Positions 7,999 to 15,873 of a DNA stretch of 25,703 nucleotides are shown piece after piece. The stretch's first letter is position 1. Each line of letters opens with the position of its first letter. Where the stretch lies: NCBI GenBank assembly GCA_965120415.1, contig CBCPNA010000044.1:1-25703 (forward strand). Reading direction: 5' to 3'. The notes below the pieces were generated by a model. The model was not told where the DNA came from and did not search any database. It saw nothing but the letters and a program-made list of their open reading frames with translations. A program made the position numbers and the translations under genes. The DNA is from CBCPNA01 sp965120415 (GTDB lineage Bacteria; Bacillota; Clostridia; Lachnospirales; CAG-274).

Positions 7999-8514
7999 TT
8001 AAAAATTATTTGATATAATTAAATATTGCAAGAAATTAATTCTGCCTAATTTTTTAAAAGCCTTTTGGTAAAATTTTTCTGTGTATAAATATAGCAAAAT
8101 ATTGCAGATTTTATCATAGCTTTTAATTTCTTCTTTTATAGCAAATAGTAAAGCTTGCTTTAAGTTATTTATTTTTTTTATTTGCAAATTTTGCTCTATA
8201 AAATCTTCATTATTTAAATCTTTATAATATTTTTTTAAAAAAGCTATATCTTTATCACATTCATTTTTTATGTTATAAAAAATTTGCTTTAGTTGACTGT
8301 TGCTATAGGTTAAAGCAAGATTTTGATAAAATATACTGGCGTTTACTTCATTTTGTATAAAATCTTTTAGGCTAGATATTAATTCTTTATTTTTATTGTT
8401 TAAATGATTTTTACTTTTTTCTATATTTTGTAAAATTTCTTCATTGATTTTTTTTAATTCTTCTTTATTTAAAGGTTTTAGCGGTATATCAAAATTATTA
8501 GGATAAAATTCCAT
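7999..8514 (-). CDS. Ferritin-like helical protein of unknown function
   Basis: 171 residues, almost all predicted helix. Residues ~50-95 read IQNEVNASIFYQNLALTY ... IKNECDKDIAFLKKYY, resembling the first helix pair of rubrerythrin/ferritin-like proteins (Glu with Asn-Ala-Ser and Tyr, then E-x-x-x-x-H). The usual His is replaced by Asp or Lys. A second pair is suggested at ~118-140 (ALLFAIKEEIKSYDKI). The di-iron ligands are therefore only partly present and metal binding is doubtful. The start is set by AGAGG ten bases upstream of ATG. It precedes fthC with an eight-base gap. I would call it a divergent ferritin-like or rubrerythrin-derived protein; the precise family is uncertain. Confidence 0.7.
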   Translation of the reverse strand: MEFYPNNFDIPLKPLNKEELKKINEEILQNIEKSKNHLNNKNKELISSLKDFIQNEVNASIFYQNLALTYSNSQLKQIFYNIKNECDKDIAFLKKYYKDLNNEDFIEQNLQIKKINNLKQALLFAIKEEIKSYDKICNILLYLYTEKFYQKAFKKLGRINFLQYLIISNNF

Positions 8515-8695
8515 AATACAACCTCTATATTTATTATATATATTATATTATAAAAAATATTTTTTGTTACAATTTTTTAAAAATAAAATATTTATTATAA
8601 AATATTTATTTTTATTATAAATTTTTATGATATAGTATACAACAGAAAAAGAGTTAAAAATAGTATTAAATTTAATAACTTAATATTTTTTAAGG

Positions 8696-8724
8696 TTGAT
8701 ATTTTAGGTGAATTATAGTAAAAT
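8696..8724 (+). promoter_or_regulatory. Promoter of the HlyD-ylmE-sepF-ylmG-ylmH-dnaX operon
   Basis: TTGATA (8696-8701), 17-base spacer, TAAAAT (8719-8724). Transcription should start near 8731, leaving an 88-nt leader. No other clear promoter or terminator was seen between here and the end of dnaX. Confidence 0.7.
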
Positions 8725-8730
8725 GATAAG

Positions 8731-8818
8731 TATAACATGAAATGCTTTTATACAAACTGTGTGGTTAATAGCAGCTATAATCTATTTAGTCAGCATAAAG
8801 CCACTGTGAGGTGAATAT
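8731..8818 (+). promoter_or_regulatory. Unassigned leader of the cell-division operon
   Basis: A GTGGTT stem strand at about 8760 can pair with AGCCAC at about 8799, and ATGC near 8741 with GCAT near 8793. The stretch GCATAAAGCCACTG resembles pieces of c-di-GMP-I and cobalamin aptamers, but the other parts of both are absent, so neither is called. It ends in GAGGTG, the binding site of the next gene. Confidence 0.25.
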
Positions 8819-10603
8819 ATGGAAAAAAGAAATTACAAATACAATAGATATAACAAAAGTAACCAAAATACCAAAATCAAAAAATTCCCGGCTAAAAAAA
8901 GCTTAAATAATAAAAAAACTAAAACAAATGTTAAAGCTAAAAATAGTTTGTATTATAGCCAAGATTATCCCCTCTATGCTAATAATAAAGGCTCAAATAA
9001 TTATAGGAGTAGCTATAGCAAAAGTAGCTATAGAAGGAGTAGTTATAGCCTTGATAATACAAAAAATGTTTATTACACGCCGTATCAATATAAATACAAA
9101 CAAAGCTACAGCAAGTATCCTAAAAAGCCATACTACAAAAAACCGATAAGAACTAAAAAAAGAAATAATTTAGCTATAGCAAGGCTTTTTACGAGCTGTA
9201 TGTTTATTTTGATTATATCTTATTTTGGAATTTCTATATATAAATCATTAAATAAAGAGGCTATAACATATAGCACCTTAAATTATGGCACAATTGCTAA
9301 CCAAAATACCACAAAAGGCATTTTAATTAGAGATGAACAGGTATATACAGCTAGTAGATCAGGGGCTTTAAGCTTTTATAAACAAGAAAATGAAAAGGTT
9401 AAAAAAGGGGAGCTTATAGCAAGCATTAAAGACGAAGAGGCAACAGAAATGACAGAGCAAGATTTAGAAACAATAAACCAAAAAATATTAGAAATACAGC
9501 AAAATAGGGACGAGCTTTCTTTATTTTCAGAAGAGGTTAGCAAAATTAATTCTCAGATACAAGAAGTTTTAGATAATAACATTTTTGAGCTTGCTCAAAA
9601 TGATATGAGCGCTTTATACGAAATAAACGACAGCGTAACTAAAAAAATAGATACAAGAAATAAAATGCTCCTTTCTGAATCTTCAGGCAGTTTATCTTCT
9701 CTAGCAGAAGAAAAAAGCACAAAAGAACAATACATAGATGAAAATACCCAAAACATCTATTCTAACGAAGCAGGGCTATTATCATTTTATATAGACGGGC
9801 TAGAAGATACATTAAATATATCTAACATATCAGAGCTAACAGAAGAAGATACAAAGCTAACCCCAAACAAAAACGATATAACAGATACATATAAAGTACA
9901 GGTAGAAGAAGGAGATGTAATATTTAAAATAGTTAAAAGCAATACTTTTTATATAGCATCTTCTATAAAAACAGACTATATAACAGATTGGGAAGAAGGC
10001 GACAGAAGAACAATATATATTAATGACGGAGGAGGGTATAAAGAGCAAGAGGTTACCATAAGCAAAATAGAATTAGGAGAAAAAACAAGCTATGTTTTAA
10101 TGCAATGTACAAAAAATATACTAGATTTTATCGATACAAGAAATATTACCTTTGAAGTATCTTTGCCTAAAGAAGGCTTTAAAATAAATAATACTGCTAT
10201 AGCAGAAAAGACTCTGTTAAAAATACCCCTTTCTTATATACAAAACGGAGTTGTAACAAAAAAAACAGATGATACAACAAAAGACATAGTTTTATCAGAA
10301 TATGAAGAAAATGAGGCAGAAAATTTAGCCTATATACCTATACAATATGGTGTATTAAATATAGGAGATACTATAATAAACAAGACTACAAATGAAGAAT
10401 ATACAATACAAGATACATACACTGTAAAAGGTATTTATGTAGTAAACTCTGGTACATATCAATTTAAAAAGATAAATTTAGATAATTCTGTGTCAGATGA
10501 AGATTTTACCGTGCTGGATACAGCGCTTAATACAAATATAAAAATATACGATAGATATATAACCGACTATAAAACTGTAATAGAAGAGGGGCTTATCTAT
10601 TAA
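8819..10603 (+). CDS. HlyD-family-like membrane protein with long basic cytoplasmic N-tail
   Basis: 594 residues. Residues 1-117 are hydrophilic and low-complexity, rich in Tyr, Lys, Ser, Asn and Arg with repeated SSY units and almost no acidic residues. A single membrane segment lies at ~118-141. Outside it, residues ~160-205 form a biotinyl-lipoyl-like hairpin (GALSFYKQENEKVKKGELIASI), then a coiled-coil stretch (~210-310) and a second beta-rich part to the C-terminus, the layout of HlyD-type adaptor proteins. No ABC partner is adjacent; the neighbours are ylmE, sepF, ylmG and ylmH, where Bacillus subtilis has ylmD. Such a gene at this spot is common in clostridia, which suggests a role in envelope assembly or division, not type I secretion. 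The start follows GAGGTG by six bases. Confidence 0.75.
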   Translation: MEKRNYKYNRYNKSNQNTKIKKFPAKKSLNNKKTKTNVKAKNSLYYSQDYPLYANNKGSNNYRSSYSKSSYRRSSYSLDNTKNVYYTPYQYKYKQSYSKYPKKPYYKKPIRTKKRNNLAIARLFTSCMFILIISYFGISIYKSLNKEAITYSTLNYGTIANQNTTKGILIRDEQVYTASRSGALSFYKQENEKVKKGELIASIKDEEATEMTEQDLETINQKILEIQQNRDELSLFSEEVSKINSQIQEVLDNNIFELAQNDMSALYEINDSVTKKIDTRNKMLLSESSGSLSSLAEEKSTKEQYIDENTQNIYSNEAGLLSFYIDGLEDTLNISNISELTEEDTKLTPNKNDITDTYKVQVEEGDVIFKIVKSNTFYIASSIKTDYITDWEEGDRRTIYINDGGGYKEQEVTISKIELGEKTSYVLMQCTKNILDFIDTRNITFEVSLPKEGFKINNTAIAEKTLLKIPLSYIQNGVVTKKTDDTTKDIVLSEYEENEAENLAYIPIQYGVLNIGDTIINKTTNEEYTIQDTYTVKGIYVVNSGTYQFKKINLDNSVSDEDFTVLDTALNTNIKIYDRYITDYKTVIEEGLIY

Positions 10604-10618
10604 AGGGAGGAATAATAT

Positions 10619-11298
10619 ATTATAGCCAAAAATTTAGCTACAATAAAGCAAAATATAAAAAATGCGGCATTAAAAGCAAATACAGATTATAAAAATATTA
10701 AGCTTATAGCAGTTACTAAAAATATAGATATAGAAAAAATAAATATTTTAAAAAATTTAGGGCTTAACACTTTTGCCGAAAATAAGGTGCAAGAGCTTTT
10801 AGTAAAATATGACAAAATATCAAATTCTAATTGGCATTTTATAGGCAGGTTACAAACTAATAAAGTTAAAAAAATAATAGATAAAGTTGATTTAATACAA
10901 TCTGTAGATAGCATTAAGCTTGCAAAAGAAATAGACAAAAGAGCTTTTGAAAATAATAAAATAATGGATATACTTTTGCAAATTAATATAGCTAATGAAG
11001 AAACAAAAACGGGCTTTACAAAACAAGAAATTTTTAAAGCTATAGATATTTTAAAAGATTTTAAAAATATTAAGGTTAAAGGGCTTATGTGTATAGCACC
11101 TTTTGTAGAAAATTATCAAAATAATAAAGAATATTTTAAGCAAATGAAAAAATTATTTATTGACATTAATATTCAAAATAAAGATAATATATATATATGG
11201 AGAATCTTTCTATGGGTATGTCAAATGATTATATAGCTGCTATAGAAGAGGGTTCTAACATGATACGTATAGGCACTCGCATATTTAAAAACTACTAA
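10619..11298 (+). pseudogene. ylmE: YlmE/YggS pyridoxal-phosphate homeostasis protein, frameshifted, with a non-canonical start
   Basis: A fold-type III PLP-binding protein of normally ~220-230 residues. The expected signatures are there: IAVTK with the PLP lysine, FAENKVQEL, WHFIGRLQTNK, ILLQINI and GLMCIAP. The reading frame breaks at an (AT)6 tract (11187-11198): the first frame runs on to a stop at 11234-11236 with a foreign tail, while the conserved ending ENLSMGMSNDY ... GSNMIRIGTRIF is in another frame from 11197 to 11298. Removing two bases (one AT) restores it. The start is also abnormal: no ATG, GTG or TTG is in frame between the upstream stop at 10613 and the domain core. GGGAGG at 10605-10610 would serve ATT at 10619 (8 bases) or ATA at 10622. 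It may be a recent pseudogene, a slippage-switched gene, or carry sequencing errors. Gene order ylmE-sepF-ylmG-ylmH is preserved. Confidence 0.88.
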
Positions 11299-11324
11299 AC
11301 TTAAGAAAATTTGGAGGACTTATA

Positions 11325-11807
11325 ATGGGAAATTTTATTAATAAGGTTAAAACTTTTTTTACTGGAGAGGATTATGAAGAAGATTATGATGAAATGGAAG
11401 AATATGAAGACGAGCCAATGGAGCAAGAATACAGCCATCGTCCATCTAGTAATGTTACCTCAATAAATAGATATACAGATAGAAGAAGTGCTAGTTCGCT
11501 TGTTAATATAAATACACAAATGGGAGTTTGTATGATACATCCGCGCACCCTTGAAGAGGCAGCAGAGGCTTGTGTGGAGCTTAAAAAAAGAAATATTGTT
11601 GTTGTTAATTTAGAAGGTATAGAGCTTGCTTTGTCGCAAAAGATAAGTGATTTTTTAAGTGGAGTTGTTTATGCTTTAGATGGTAGTATCCAGCTTATAT
11701 CAGGGCGTATTATAATAATAGCTCCAGTTAATGTAGAAATGTCTGGCGAGCTTAAAGACCAATTGCAAGCAAGCGGAATAAAAATACCGAGTTCTGTTTT
11801 AAAATAG
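11325..11807 (+). CDS. sepF: Cell division protein SepF
   Basis: SepF tethers FtsZ filaments to the membrane and arranges them into rings. The 160-residue protein has the N-terminal amphipathic anchor (MGNFINKVKTFF), an acidic Glu/Asp/Tyr linker at ~15-40, a flexible linker, and the conserved SepF fold from ~65: MIHPRTLEEAAEACVELKKRNIVVVNLEG, then SGVVYALDGSIQLISGRIIIIAPVNVE. The length is typical. GGAGG lies eight bases before the ATG. It stands in the standard order between ylmE and ylmG, with a 26-base gap after the former and 13 before the latter, and so is co-transcribed with the division cluster. Confidence 0.97.
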   Translation: MGNFINKVKTFFTGEDYEEDYDEMEEYEDEPMEQEYSHRPSSNVTSINRYTDRRSASSLVNINTQMGVCMIHPRTLEEAAEACVELKKRNIVVVNLEGIELALSQKISDFLSGVVYALDGSIQLISGRIIIIAPVNVEMSGELKDQLQASGIKIPSSVLK

Positions 11808-11820
11808 AAAGGTTGATTTT

Positions 11821-12096
11821 ATGGTGGTATTAATTGTAGATACTATAAGTATTGTTTTTGGCATTATAGATTTTTTAATTTTTATAAGAATTATTTTGTC
11901 ATGGATTATACCTATGGATGGAAGAAATAAATTTATGACTATTATATATCAGCTTACAGAGCCACTTTTGCGCCCTATTAGGGAGCTTTTAAAAAAATCT
12001 CCTCTTACAGCAGGCATGAATTTAGATTTTTCACCTGTTATTTTAGTTATTATATTATCATTGATAGAAAGGCTTTTATATTTAATTATTATATAA
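11821..12096 (+). CDS. ylmG: YggT/YlmG family membrane protein
   Basis: A small integral membrane protein of 91 residues with two hydrophobic segments (~5-28 and ~66-90) around the family motif: IIRIILSWIIP, then LTEPLLRPIRELL in the loop. The family affects septation or envelope processes in bacteria and nucleoid distribution in chloroplasts; the biochemical role is not known. AAAGGTTGA precedes the ATG. The codon after it is GTG, so a start one codon later is formally possible. It sits between sepF and ylmH, as in Bacillus subtilis. Confidence 0.93.
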   Translation: MVVLIVDTISIVFGIIDFLIFIRIILSWIIPMDGRNKFMTIIYQLTEPLLRPIRELLKKSPLTAGMNLDFSPVILVIILSLIERLLYLIII

Positions 12097-12120
12097 CAAA
12101 TATATACAGAAAGGTATTTT

Positions 12121-12909
12121 ATGTCTTACAAAAATTTTTTACTTTCTATAGATAATAAAGAAGATAAACTTTTATTTTCTAAACTTTATAAGCAGATGCT
12201 TTATGCAGAAAAGAGTTTTAAAACAGTTTTTTCTGATTTTTTACCTATTTTTAAAGCAAAACAATTTTTAGATTATATTAATAAAGATATAAAAGATATA
12301 AAAACTTGCTTTTTTGGAGGATATGAACAGGCAGAAAGGGGTATTATTGCATTTTATAAAGCAAATAAACAAATAAATAAAAAAGACTTTTTAATAGGTA
12401 TTTTAGAAATATCTTACAACCCAAAATACGCAAGGCTAACACACAGAGATTTTTTAGGCGCTTTAATAGGGCTTGGGCTTGATAGAGCTAAATTTGGCGA
12501 TATAATTTTAGATGAAAATAAAGCTATTTGCTTTATCAAAAAAGATATTTTAGAGTATGTTTTGTTAAATTTAAAAAAAGTTGCTAAAACAAAAGTAAGT
12601 TTGAATATATACAGTATAGATAAATATTTTGTACCTAATATGCATTATAAAACAAAAAATATTATCGTTAAATCTACTAGGATAGACGCTATTTTGGCAG
12701 CTGCCTTTAATATATCAAGGGCTAAAGCTTTAGATTTTATAAAAGCACAAAAAGTCTTTTTAAATTGGAATTTGCAATTAAGTCCATCTAAAAATATATG
12801 TGAAAATGATATTATAACTATTAGAGGAGTTGGGCGTATTAAAATATTAAATTTTGTTTCTAAAACAAAAAAAGATAATATTGTTTTAAATATTTTAAAA
12901 TACAATTAA
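12121..12909 (+). CDS. ylmH: YlmH-type RNA-binding protein with S4 domain
   Basis: 262 residues, the family's usual length. The N-terminal region (~1-180) includes the YlmH signature: FFGGYEQAERGIIAFY, ILEISYNPKYARLTHRDFLGALIGLGLDRAKFGDI. The C-terminal S4 RNA-binding fold (~188-250) begins with TRIDAILAAAFNISRAKALDFIKAQKVFLNW. In Bacillus, YlmH is associated with the 50S ribosome and rescue of stalled ribosomes; in streptococci the locus affects division. The start follows AAAGG. dnaX begins 11 bases after the stop, where many relatives have divIVA instead. Confidence 0.94.
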   Translation: MSYKNFLLSIDNKEDKLLFSKLYKQMLYAEKSFKTVFSDFLPIFKAKQFLDYINKDIKDIKTCFFGGYEQAERGIIAFYKANKQINKKDFLIGILEISYNPKYARLTHRDFLGALIGLGLDRAKFGDIILDENKAICFIKKDILEYVLLNLKKVAKTKVSLNIYSIDKYFVPNMHYKTKNIIVKSTRIDAILAAAFNISRAKALDFIKAQKVFLNWNLQLSPSKNICENDIITIRGVGRIKILNFVSKTKKDNIVLNILKYN

Positions 12910-12920
12910 GGAGAGTTTAT

Positions 12921-14513
12921 ATGGCTTATACAGCTTTATATAGAAAATTAAGACCCCAAAATTTTTCGCAAGTTATAGGGCAAAAAAATATCGTTAAAAC
13001 TCTTAAAAATCAGTTTTTGGCAAACAAAATAACACATTGTTATTTATTTTGTGGTATTAGAGGTACCGGCAAAACTTCTACTGCCAAAATTTTTGCAAAA
13101 TTATTAAATTGTGAAAGCCCTATTGAGGGAGAGCCTTGTGGGGTTTGTAAACAATGCATAGATTTTTCGGAAAATAGAAGTATTAATATTTTTGAAATAG
13201 ATGCTGCTAGCAACAATAGTGTTGAAGATATAAGAAACCTTAGAGAAGAGCTAAAATATCCTCCGACAAATGGCAAATATAAAGTATATATAATAGATGA
13301 GGTGCATATGCTTTCTATAGGGGCTTTTAATGCACTTTTAAAAACTTTAGAAGAACCACCTTATTATGTTATTTTTATATTAGCAACAACCGATTATCAA
13401 AAAATACCTCAAACAATTATATCAAGGTGCCAGCGTTTTGATTTTAAAAGAATAACACTTTCTGAAATGTTTTTAGCTATTAAAGAAAGCATTAAAGAAG
13501 AAAATATACAGATAGAAGATGAAGCTTTAAAATATATAGCTTATATTTCAGATGGTGCTATGAGAGATGCATTAAGCATATTAGAGCAATGTAGTTCTTT
13601 TTATTTTGGGCAAAAAATTACGCTAGATAATGTTTTAGAAGTTTTGGGTGCGACAAAAGATTCTGTATTTTTTGACATAACGGATGCTTTAATTAATTTT
13701 GATAATATAAAATGCATAAATATTATAGATGAGCTTATAATGAACGGACGTGATATATCACAATTTTTATACGATCTTATAAATCATTTTAGAAATTTGA
13801 TTATAGCAAAAGTGTCTGAAAAAAACATTATAGATATATCAGAAGAAAAATACAAAAAGCTTAAAGAATTGGCAAATGATATAGAACATGATTATATTAT
13901 AAAGCTTATAGGCACATTTTCAGAAGCTTTAACCCAGATTAAGCATTTTGCAAGCAATGCAAGGATTATATTAGAAATAGCTTGTATAAAGCTATGCAAC
14001 GCTACAGCCGAACAAGATATAACAGATATAAAACAAAAGCTAAAACTTTTAGAAAAAAATATAAATAACTCCCCTAAAGAAATTGTTTATAAACAAGAAA
14101 TACAAGAAGATACAAAACAACAAGAAACAAAACAAGAAGTAAAATTAAGAGAGCTTGCTATAGCCGAAGATTTTGAAATTGTGATTAAAAATTGGGCTAA
14201 AGTTTGTGAAAAATTTGAACAAACTTTATCAGAATATTTAAAAAAGGCTAAGCCTAAAAATTTAGAAGATGAATTTTTATATATTGTTTCAAAAATAGAT
14301 TTTGAAAAAAATCGTATAGATGAAAATAAAGAAAAAATACAAAATGTTTTGGAAGAAATGTTTAATAAAAAATATAATATAAAATCTATTTTGGAAGAAG
14401 AATTTTTGAGCAAATTCAAAAAAATTGCATCTAGCTCACCAAAAGAAGATAAGGGTAGTATAGAAAATCAAGTTAAAAATTTATTGCCAACAGATACTTT
14501 AAATATAGAATAA
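12921..14513 (+). CDS. dnaX: DNA polymerase III subunit gamma/tau
   Basis: Clamp-loader ATPase of the replisome, 530 residues. Walker A is GIRGTGKT (Lys51), the zinc ligands are Cys64, Cys73, Cys76 and Cys79 (CGVCKQC), Walker B is VYIIDEVHML (~119-128), and the sensor/Arg-finger region TTDYQKIPQTIISRCQRFDF is intact. Domain III runs to about residue 365, then a Lys/Glu-rich linker and a short C-terminal domain that would contact the polymerase. AAGGAG is seven bases before ATG. It closes the division operon; no recombination gene such as recR or ybaB follows, although that is the common arrangement. An A7 tract at codon 378-380 could give a shortened gamma form (see findings). Confidence 0.97.
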   Translation: MAYTALYRKLRPQNFSQVIGQKNIVKTLKNQFLANKITHCYLFCGIRGTGKTSTAKIFAKLLNCESPIEGEPCGVCKQCIDFSENRSINIFEIDAASNNSVEDIRNLREELKYPPTNGKYKVYIIDEVHMLSIGAFNALLKTLEEPPYYVIFILATTDYQKIPQTIISRCQRFDFKRITLSEMFLAIKESIKEENIQIEDEALKYIAYISDGAMRDALSILEQCSSFYFGQKITLDNVLEVLGATKDSVFFDITDALINFDNIKCINIIDELIMNGRDISQFLYDLINHFRNLIIAKVSEKNIIDISEEKYKKLKELANDIEHDYIIKLIGTFSEALTQIKHFASNARIILEIACIKLCNATAEQDITDIKQKLKLLEKNINNSPKEIVYKQEIQEDTKQQETKQEVKLRELAIAEDFEIVIKNWAKVCEKFEQTLSEYLKKAKPKNLEDEFLYIVSKIDFEKNRIDENKEKIQNVLEEMFNKKYNIKSILEEEFLSKFKKIASSSPKEDKGSIENQVKNLLPTDTLNIE

Positions 14514-14555
14514 TTTTTTTAGTTTTACATATTTATAATATATATAAAAATTGTC

Positions 14556-14584
14556 TTGAATATAAAAACATAATATGTTATAAT
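14556..14584 (+). promoter_or_regulatory. Promoter of the asd-dapA-dapB operon
   Basis: TTGAAT (14556-14561), 17-base spacer, perfect TATAAT (14579-14584). The riboswitch starts about 30 bases downstream. Confidence 0.85.
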
Positions 14585-14617
14585 ATAGCTAATTATATTA
14601 GATACTATTGTTTAGAT

Positions 14618-14786
14618 AAGATAGAGGTGCATTTTTTATCAGTAAACTTATTGATGCATTTAGGTGCAAATGATATTTGTTGAAAGGGAAAAGTGCCGAA
14701 GGGGGGCTTGCCTAAAAAAGTCTTTCCTGGTTGTTATAGTTAAAAGCTTAACGATTGTCGTATGTTTATTTACGGAGTGCTATCTT
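14618..14786 (+). promoter_or_regulatory. Lysine riboswitch (L box) aptamer
   Basis: The conserved L-box landmarks occur in order: AAGATAGAGGTGC (14618-14630), GAAAGGGAAAAGTGCCGAAG (14682-14701), and GGAGTGCTATCTT (14774-14786). AAGATAG and CTATCTT pair to form the P1 stem. A G/C-bearing arm (GGGGCTTGCC) follows the GCCGAAG element. In this family lysine binding stabilises P1 and allows the downstream terminator to form, switching the genes off. The expression platform at 14821-14849 is present, so control by transcription attenuation is expected. Confidence 0.95.
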
Positions 14787-14820
14787 GAAATTAAAAGCAA
14801 TTTTATAGTTTTTTATTTCA

Positions 14821-14849
14821 GGCTGACCGTAAAGTCAGTCATTTTTTTT
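14821..14849 (+). terminator. Riboswitch-controlled terminator before asd
   Basis: GGCTGAC, loop CGTAAA, GTCAGTC, one A and eight T residues, placed just before the asd ribosome binding site. It is the attenuator of the lysine riboswitch. Confidence 0.92.
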
Positions 14850-14862
14850 GAGAGGTTTTATT

Positions 14863-15855
14863 ATGAAAAAGGTTAATATAGCTATTGTTGGAGCAACTGG
14901 TATGGTTGGGCAGACTTTTATAAAAGTGTTGGAAGAAAAAAATCTAAGTATCGAAAATTTTTATGCTTTTGCATCTGCTAAATCAGCTGGTAAAACGGTT
15001 TATTATAAAAATAAAGAATATATTGTAGAAGAATTAAAAGAAGATTCTTTTGATAGAAAGATAGATATAGCTCTCTTTTCTGCTGGGGGCGAAGTAAGTA
15101 AAAAGTTTGCACCAATTGCAGCAAAAAAAGGTACTATTGTTATAGATAATAGCTCTGCTTGGAGGATGGATGAAAGTGTGCCTTTGGTTGTACCAGAAGT
15201 TAATAAAGAGGATATTTTTAAGCATAACGGTATTATAGCTAACCCTAATTGTTCTACAATACAGGCTGTTGTTGCTTTAAAGCCCCTTCATGATAGATAC
15301 AAAATAAAAAGAATCGTTTATTCTACATATCAGGCTGTTTCTGGGGCTGGAGTTTTGGGTGTTGTAGACCTTGAAAATGGTATAAAAGGTAAAGAACCAA
15401 AAATGTTTTTGCATCCTATTTTTAATAACTGTTTGCCTCAGATAGACGTTTTTGAACAAAATGGCTATACAAAAGAAGAGCTTAAAATGATTAATGAAAC
15501 AAGAAAGATTTTGCATGATAAAGATTTAAAAATAACAGCAACGGCAGTACGTGTACCAGTTATGAATTGTCATAGCGAAGCTATTAATATAGAATTTTTT
15601 GAAAAATTTGATTTAAAAGAGCTAGTAAATCACCTTGCTAATTTTGACGGAATAAAAGTTATAAATGATTTTGAAAACAATAAATACCCTTTAGCGACTA
15701 TTGCAGATGGTACCGATTATGTTTATGTAGGGCGGATAAGAAGAGATGAAAGCATAGAAAATGGACTTAATATGTGGGTTGTTGCTGACAATATAAGAAA
15801 AGGCGCTGCGACAAACGCTGTTCAGATAGCAGAAATTATTATAAAAAATATGTGA
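14863..15855 (+). CDS. asd: Aspartate-semialdehyde dehydrogenase
   Basis: Reduces aspartyl phosphate to aspartate semialdehyde with NADPH, the step after LysC. 330 residues, typical length. The nucleotide-binding loop is GATGMVG (10-16), the catalytic Cys is Cys130 in NPNCST, and TATAVRVPVMNCHSEA carries substrate-binding residues. The ATG at 14863 is preferred over a TTG at 14848: AGAGG (14851-14855) would be its binding site, and the TTG lies in the terminator T tract. First gene of the lysine-regulated operon; dapA follows 18 bases after the stop. Confidence 0.97.
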   Translation: MKKVNIAIVGATGMVGQTFIKVLEEKNLSIENFYAFASAKSAGKTVYYKNKEYIVEELKEDSFDRKIDIALFSAGGEVSKKFAPIAAKKGTIVIDNSSAWRMDESVPLVVPEVNKEDIFKHNGIIANPNCSTIQAVVALKPLHDRYKIKRIVYSTYQAVSGAGVLGVVDLENGIKGKEPKMFLHPIFNNCLPQIDVFEQNGYTKEELKMINETRKILHDKDLKITATAVRVPVMNCHSEAINIEFFEKFDLKELVNHLANFDGIKVINDFENNKYPLATIADGTDYVYVGRIRRDESIENGLNMWVVADNIRKGAATNAVQIAEIIIKNM

Positions 15856-15873
15856 TATTAAAGAGGTGAGCTT

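Larger units (their letters stand above)
8515..8818. other. Divergent intergenic region between ferritin-like gene and HlyD-like operon
   Basis: About 120 bases next to the minus-strand gene are nearly pure A+T with several possible minus-strand -10 boxes (ATTATA on the plus strand at 8532-8555) and short direct repeats of AAAATATTTATT. The plus-strand promoter is at 8696-8724 and its leader fills the rest. No small gene seen. Confidence 0.6.

Noticed and set aside
8580..8640. AAAATATTTATT repeats as iterons or a CRISPR leader
   Set aside because: Only two imperfect copies in very A+T-rich DNA; no spacers, cas genes or replication gene.
8790..8812. Cobalamin riboswitch before the HlyD-like gene
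   Set aside because: Only a short GCCACTG-like piece is present; the B12 box and other conserved arms are absent and the leader is too short.
14848..14862. Longer asd start at TTG 14848
   Set aside because: The TTG is in the terminator T tract and the AGAGG site lies after it; ATG 14863 fits better.
14664..14876. 70-codon reading frame upstream of asd
   Set aside because: It lies inside the lysine riboswitch and its terminator; no family resemblance and no ribosome binding site.
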